A DNA stretch of 64,000 bases, from assembly GCF_009765355.1 (NCBI RefSeq), contig NZ_VTHK01000040.1, positions 19,870-83,869 on the forward strand. Direction: 5' to 3'. A program made the translations under genes and the position numbers. This DNA is from Amycolatopsis anabasis (GTDB lineage Bacteria; Actinomycetota; Actinomycetes; Mycobacteriales; Pseudonocardiaceae). Positions 60,257 to 64,000 of this stretch are shown piece by piece (the first letter of the stretch is position 1; each line of letters begins with the position of its first letter). The notes under the pieces were generated by a model that was not told the DNA's origin, did not search any database, and saw only the letters and a program-made list of their open reading frames with translations.

Positions 60257-61753
60257 GTGGACGGACACGCGGACTATGTGGTGGTGGGCGCCGGATCGGC
60301 GGGCTCGGTCGTGGCTCGGCGGCTGGTCGACGCCGGGGCGAGCGTGCTGCTGCTCGAGGCCGGCGGCCCGGCGGTCAATCCGGCGATCGACGATCCGGCG
60401 CGCATGCACGAGCTGTGGCACGCCGCCGAGGACTGGGACTACTTCACCGTCCCCCAGCGGTACGCCCGCGGGCGGCGCCTGCACCTGCCCCGGGGCCGGG
60501 TGGTCGGCGGTTCGCACGCCCTGAACGCGACCATCTACGTCCGCGGCAATCCGGCCGACTACGACCACTGGGCCGCGCTCGGCAACCCCGGCTGGGCCTG
60601 GCGGGACGTGCGGCCGTTGTTCGAGCGGATCGAACGCGGACCGCTGCCCGTGCACACCGGGTTCGAACCCGATCCGGTGCAGTCGGCGATCCTGGAAGCC
60701 GCCCAGCAGTGCGGGATTCCGCTCAACGAGAACTACAACTCCGGGGTCCAGGACGGGGTCAGCACGCTCGCGTTCACCCTCGACGGCGGGCGCCGGGTGA
60801 CCACGGCGTCGGCCTACCTCGCCCCGGTCCTCGGCCACCCGGAGTTCACCCTGCTCGCGGGCGCGCAGGTGCGGCGGCTGCTGGTCGAAGGCGACCGGGC
60901 CCGCGGGGTGGAGTTCGTCCGGGCGGGCCGGGTCGCACGGGCGACCGCCGGCGCGGAGGTGGTGGTGTGCGCGGGAGCGCTCGGTTCACCCCTGCTGCTG
61001 CAGCGCTCCGGGATCGGCCCGGCCGAATGGCTGCGCCTGGCCGGGGTCGAGGTGCTCGCCGACCTGCCCGGGGTGGGCCGCAACCTGCAGGACCACTGGC
61101 TGGTGCCGGTGATCTTCTCCGCGGAACGGGAGATCACGCACCGCCCGGGACTGCCGCACTGCCAGACGCAGTTCTTCGCCCGCAGCCGCCCCGGACTGCC
61201 CGTACCGGACCTGCAGCCGCTGCATTTCAGCGTGCCGCTGTACGAATCGTGGATGTCCGGGCCGCCGAACGGGTTCTCGCTGATGGCCGGGCTGATCCGC
61301 CCGGAGAGCGCGGGCGAGGTGCGGATCAGCGGCCCGGAACCCGGCGACCAGCCGCGGATCGACCCGAGCGTGCTGTCCGCGGCCGCCGATCTGACCGCGT
61401 TGCGGACCGCCGTGGAGCTGTGCCGGGAGATCGGCCGCGCGCCCGCCCTGCGCGACTGGGCCGCGGCCGAGCGCTACCCGGGGCCCGCCGATCTCGAAGA
61501 ATACGTCCGGCGGACCGTGCTGACCTACCACCACCAGGCGGGGACGTGCCGGATGGGCGCGGTCGTCGATGCCGAGTTGCGCGTGCACGGGATCGCGGGG
61601 CTGCGGATCGCCGACGCCTCGATCATGCCGACCGTGACCACCGGCAACACGAACGCCCCGGCGATCGTCATCGCCGAGAAGGCCGCGGAGCTGCTCGGCG
61701 GCGGAAAAGTTGCCACAATGCGGCAGGACGACGTTGTCCAGGAGGTGCCATGA
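60257..61753 (+). CDS. GMC family FAD-dependent oxidoreductase
   Basis: This 498-residue flavoprotein is of the glucose-methanol-choline family. It has the Rossmann start VVVGAGSAGSVVARRLVDAG, the GMC signature LPRGRVVGGSHALNATIYVRG, and the C-terminal LTYHHQAGTCRMGAV and NTNAPAIVIAEKAAELL, with the active-site His in HHQ and Asn in NTN. It probably oxidises an alcohol intermediate. GTG 60257 follows TTGGAGG. It is 16 bases after the fusion gene and overlaps the AraC gene by ATGA. Confidence 0.92.
   Translation: MDGHADYVVVGAGSAGSVVARRLVDAGASVLLLEAGGPAVNPAIDDPARMHELWHAAEDWDYFTVPQRYARGRRLHLPRGRVVGGSHALNATIYVRGNPADYDHWAALGNPGWAWRDVRPLFERIERGPLPVHTGFEPDPVQSAILEAAQQCGIPLNENYNSGVQDGVSTLAFTLDGGRRVTTASAYLAPVLGHPEFTLLAGAQVRRLLVEGDRARGVEFVRAGRVARATAGAEVVVCAGALGSPLLLQRSGIGPAEWLRLAGVEVLADLPGVGRNLQDHWLVPVIFSAEREITHRPGLPHCQTQFFARSRPGLPVPDLQPLHFSVPLYESWMSGPPNGFSLMAGLIRPESAGEVRISGPEPGDQPRIDPSVLSAAADLTALRTAVELCREIGRAPALRDWAAAERYPGPADLEEYVRRTVLTYHHQAGTCRMGAVVDAELRVHGIAGLRIADASIMPTVTTGNTNAPAIVIAEKAAELLGGGKVATMRQDDVVQEVP
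61700..61717. promoter_or_regulatory. Half-match to the LacI-type operator before the AraC gene
   Basis: The right half GTTGCCACA is identical to that of the operators at 1277-1294 and 6017-6034; the left half is degenerate (14 of 18 overall match to site 2). It lies within the GMC oxidoreductase coding end, 33 bases before the AraC start. It may be coincidence. Confidence 0.25.
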
Positions 61754-62745
61754 CGGTTCTCGTCAACACCAGTGACGTTCCGGCGAAGGAGCGCACCGAG
61801 CTGTGGCGCGCGGCGGCATCGGAGGCGTATGTGCCCCTGGAGATGAGCCTGGACGACGCCGACGCGTTCCGCGGGCGGATCCTCGGGCAGGTGTTCGGTG
61901 AGCTGCGCATCGGCGAGGTGACCGCGGACGCGCACCAGGCCCACCGCCCCGGCCGGCTCGCCGGGCGCGACGACCTCCTGCCGCACTACAAGCTGAGCAT
62001 GCCGGTGCGGGGTTACGTGCTGGTCCAGCAGGACGGCCGGGAGGCGTCGCTGACCCCGGGCGACCTGGCCATCTACGACACGTCCCGGCCCTACACCGTG
62101 GTGTTCGAGGAAACCTGCCAGATGCTGACGCTGATGTTCCCGCGGCGGAACCTGCACCTGCCCGCCGAACGCCTGGCGCGGATCACCGCGAGCCGGGTTT
62201 CCGGACGGCACAGCGTGGGCGCCCTGCTGTCCCCGCTGCTGTTCAACCTGGTGTCCAGAATGGACGAAATCGACGCGGCGCAGTCGCTGCGGCTGGCCGA
62301 CAACGTGGTCGACCTGGTCGCGACCGTGTTCGCCGGGGAACTCGGCGAGGATCCCGCGAAGACCCCGGTCGGCCACCGCGCGCTCATCCTGCGCGCGAAG
62401 GCGTTCATCGAGGCGCACCTCGACGACGCCGATCTGACGCCGGGCACCATCGCGGCGGCGATGCACATCTCGACCGGGTACCTGCACAAGCTGTTCCGCC
62501 GCGAGAACACCACGGTCTCCCGGTGGATCCGGGAACGCCGGCTGGAACACTGCCGCCGCGACCTGCGCGACCCCGGGCAGTCGGAACTCGCGGTGAGCAG
62601 CGTCGCCGCGCACTGGGGCTTCATCGACGCGGCGCATTTCAGCCGGCTCTTCAAGGCCGCCTACGGGCTGCCGCCCCGGGAATACCGCCTGGTCAGCGAG
62701 GGCGGCACCGACCTCCGCCTATCCGTGTCCGACCCCACCTCCTGA
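61750..62745 (+). CDS. AraC family transcriptional regulator (FeaR/NphR-like)
   Basis: This 331-residue regulator has an N-terminal AraC_binding_2-like domain (about 1-210; RAAASEAYVPLEMSL, YKLSMPVRGYVLVQQDGREASL, GDLAIYDTSRPYTV). The C-terminal double helix-turn-helix includes IAAAMHISTGYLHKLFRREN and VAAHWGFIDAAHFSRLFKAA. The architecture is that of E. coli FeaR, which activates an amine oxidase and an aldehyde dehydrogenase, the same pair that opens this operon. ATG 61750 follows AGGAGG and overlaps the GMC stop. It is the likely activator of one or both catabolic operons. Confidence 0.9.
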   Translation: MTVLVNTSDVPAKERTELWRAAASEAYVPLEMSLDDADAFRGRILGQVFGELRIGEVTADAHQAHRPGRLAGRDDLLPHYKLSMPVRGYVLVQQDGREASLTPGDLAIYDTSRPYTVVFEETCQMLTLMFPRRNLHLPAERLARITASRVSGRHSVGALLSPLLFNLVSRMDEIDAAQSLRLADNVVDLVATVFAGELGEDPAKTPVGHRALILRAKAFIEAHLDDADLTPGTIAAAMHISTGYLHKLFRRENTTVSRWIRERRLEHCRRDLRDPGQSELAVSSVAAHWGFIDAAHFSRLFKAAYGLPPREYRLVSEGGTDLRLSVSDPTS

Positions 62746-62761
62746 CCCAGCGCGCCGCGCT

Positions 62762-62886
62762 CGCGAGTTGCACGTTCGGGCACGCGAGTTGCACGTTCAG
62801 GCACGCGAGTTGCACGTTCAGGCACGCGAGTTGCACGTTCAGGTAAGCGAATTGCACGTTCAGGGCGGTGAGTTGCACGTTCGGGG
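62762..62886 (+). repeat. Tandem array of six 21-bp repeats
   Basis: Six head-to-tail units with exact 21-base period, consensus GCGAGTTGCACGTTCAGGCA plus one leading C. The first four are nearly identical and the last two diverge. It begins 17 bases after the AraC stop. Related units, partly inverted, occur at 39818-39973. No spacers separate the units, so this is not CRISPR. Confidence 0.85.
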
Positions 62887-63037
62887 TGGGGTGCCGTTTC
62901 TTGGAGTTGGGTTGGGTTTCAGGCACGCCTTCGGCGCGCCGTGGGAAACTGTCGCTCCTCGGGTCGGTTCGCGTCGTTGGTCACCAGCGACAGTTCCCCA
63001 CGGAATGGGCATGTTTGGTCGCGCTGGCAGCCGTGCC

Positions 63038-63519
63038 CAATGCCGCTAAGTTAGGCGGTTTGATCTTCGGTGTGGCGGTGTCATAGCCTGCGAAGGGAAA
63101 ATGGGTAGGTTTGTCGCGTGGCTGGTGGCGATTCAGGAAAGCAACTGGCGGGTATTCCGTCGAGTGTTCGGTTGACGGGCCGACCGGTGCGACGGACGCG
63201 GTTGTTGCCGGCGCATCTGATGGTTTGGTTCTGTCAGGCGATGTGCTTGTTCGTCGACGATGACTACGAGGAGGTGATGCGGAAGCTGGTTGGTGCGCTG
63301 CAGAGCATGGACTCGTGATCGGATTCCGGACATGTGCCGCTCACCCGGCGATCACCGATAGCCGAATATGACACGAAAGGCGCGTTAAGATACCGCAACA
63401 ATAACTACACAGTCAGAAAATGCCCTCGCGGCCGCGTCACCCACGACGCGCCACCCACCATCCGCCTCCGCACCCCACAGTCACAAAACCAAGATCAACA
63501 GCTTAAGTTAGCGGTATCG
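63038..63519 (+). mobile_element. Internally deleted IS4-like insertion sequence remnant
   Basis: Imperfect terminal inverted repeats lie at about 63038-63067 and 63491-63519, sharing the core CCGCTAA, then TTARGC and GATCTT. Between them are a 66-codon N-terminal transposase fragment (63118-63318) and, in the same frame after a stop, a C-terminal fragment (RYRNNNYTVRKCPRGRVTHD and THDAPPTIRL). About 300 middle codons are missing. The element is about 480 bp and non-autonomous; it could be mobilised in trans by a full-length relative. Confidence 0.7.
63118..63318 (+). pseudogene. N-terminal fragment of IS4-type transposase
   Basis: This 66-residue fragment matches the N-terminal domain of IS4-family transposases, with IPSSVRLTGRPVRRTRLLPA and MCLFVDDDYEEVMRKLVGAL. 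The catalytic DDE core is absent, so it is inactive. GTG 63118 is the probable original start. Third-position GC is lower than in chromosomal neighbours, as expected for a mobile gene. Confidence 0.72.
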
Positions 63520-63575
63520 CAGCCATGCCCGATTCACTCATTCGAGAAAGATGTTGATCTTCCGTTGTCGATAAA

Positions 63576-64000
63576 ATGGGAGGCGTGGAGCCAAATACCA
63601 GACTTGCGGACCTGAAAGACATTATCCAGTCGGAGGGGGAGGTGATCGCGCGGGCGCAGGCTCGGCAGTTGAGAGCCATTGCGGAACTGGACAACCTGCA
63701 AGGAAGATCCCGGGGTGTGCCCGTCGAAGTGGCTTGGATGTTGAAGCTGACGGAGCATAAGGCGGCGAGGAAGGTGGTGCTTGCGCGGACGCTCACCACG
63801 CGGCTGCCCGGGACCTTGAAGGCCATGGAGGGTGGGGTGATCGACGAGGAGAAAGCCGCCAAGATCGCCGAACCCACGGCCTATTTGAGCGATGAGAAGG
63901 CTCGTGAGGTTGATGCGATCGTGGCGACCCGGTTGCAGGGGAAGAATCCGTCCTCGCTGCGGAAGATGGTGAACTACTGGATCGCCAAAGTCGACAAGGC
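63576..64000 (+). CDS. DUF222/13E12-type HNH protein (5' part; continues past window)
   Basis: The first 141 codons of a DUF222 domain protein, a multi-copy actinobacterial family (13E12 repeats in mycobacteria) that normally ends in an HNH nuclease domain. The diagnostic stretch is VAWMLKLTEHKAARKVVLAR, LPGTLKAMEGGVIDEEKAAK and AYLSDEKAREVDAIVATRLQ. No stop occurs before the window ends. ATG 63576 is used, although no good ribosome site precedes it. Codon use is less GC-biased than in most of the window. It lies 57 bases after the IS remnant. Confidence 0.8.
   Translation, partial: MGGVEPNTRLADLKDIIQSEGEVIARAQARQLRAIAELDNLQGRSRGVPVEVAWMLKLTEHKAARKVVLARTLTTRLPGTLKAMEGGVIDEEKAAKIAEPTAYLSDEKAREVDAIVATRLQGKNPSSLRKMVNYWIAKVDK

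Noticed and set aside
62762..62886. CRISPR array
   Set aside because: Units abut with no spacers, and no cas genes are in the window.

Overview
The window is high-GC actinobacterial chromosome. The best fit is Pseudonocardiaceae, probably an Amycolatopsis-like genus. Supporting signs are strong GC bias at third codon positions, frequent GTG and TTG starts, ATGA/GTGA-coupled operons, a DUF6292 gene, an RGCVC-type small protein, an EspG/EspC/PPE-like type VII secretion locus, two DUF574-type methyltransferases, and a CsxA-like exo-beta-D-glucosaminidase (the founding enzyme is from Amycolatopsis orientalis). No rRNA, tRNA or CRISPR array was seen.

Region 1 (1-9.1 kb, all minus strand) is a carbohydrate module. 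It holds an MFS exporter, a GH84 beta-N-acetylglucosaminidase, a protein with two metallo-beta-lactamase domains, a GH36-like hydrolase, a LacI repressor and a sugar ABC-transporter lipoprotein cut by the window edge. A palindromic LacI-type operator occurs before the lipoprotein gene and again inside the 3' end of the GH84 gene.

Region 2 (9.3-22.1 kb) is mixed. It has two secreted trypsin-like proteases, a universal stress protein, a CPBP protease, a GH88 hydrolase, a DinB protein, membrane proteins, a ChaA-type antiporter, a GH29 fucosidase, and a divergent Tat-exported GH67-like protein broken by a -1 frameshift.

Region 3 (22.1-31.1 kb, plus strand) is a type VII secretion effector locus: EspG chaperone, a helical protein, a PPE-like Gly/Pro-rich protein, an EspC-like protein, a YbaB-like protein and a 1590-residue RHS polymorphic toxin. 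There is no same-strand immunity gene after it.

Region 4 (31.1-41 kb) has DUF1062, the GH2 exo-glucosaminidase, a methyltransferase, a GH64 beta-1,3-glucanase, a DICT/degenerate-GGDEF regulator, a DUF574 methyltransferase, an HNH-nuclease lipoprotein, a bidirectional 21-bp repeat array and a LuxR regulator.

Region 5 (41.1-62.7 kb) is the most striking part. Two divergent, tightly coupled operons leave one intergenic region at 54.5-54.7 kb. The left operon (minus strand) encodes a class II histone-deacetylase-like amidohydrolase, a complete branched-chain-type ABC importer, a dienelactone hydrolase, a zinc alcohol dehydrogenase, an O-methyltransferase, an SDR, an N,N-dimethylformamidase-like iron amidohydrolase, an HSL-type esterase and an aldo/keto reductase. 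The right operon encodes an aldehyde dehydrogenase, a copper/TPQ amine oxidase, a MoaF-like protein, a fumarylacetoacetase-RraA fusion, a GMC oxidoreductase and an AraC regulator. Together they look like an uptake and catabolic pathway for an amide- or amine-containing compound that I cannot match to a described pathway.

Region 6 (62.7-64 kb) is accessory: a second 21-bp repeat array, an internally deleted IS4-like element with both terminal inverted repeats, and the start of a DUF222/13E12-type HNH protein that runs off the window.
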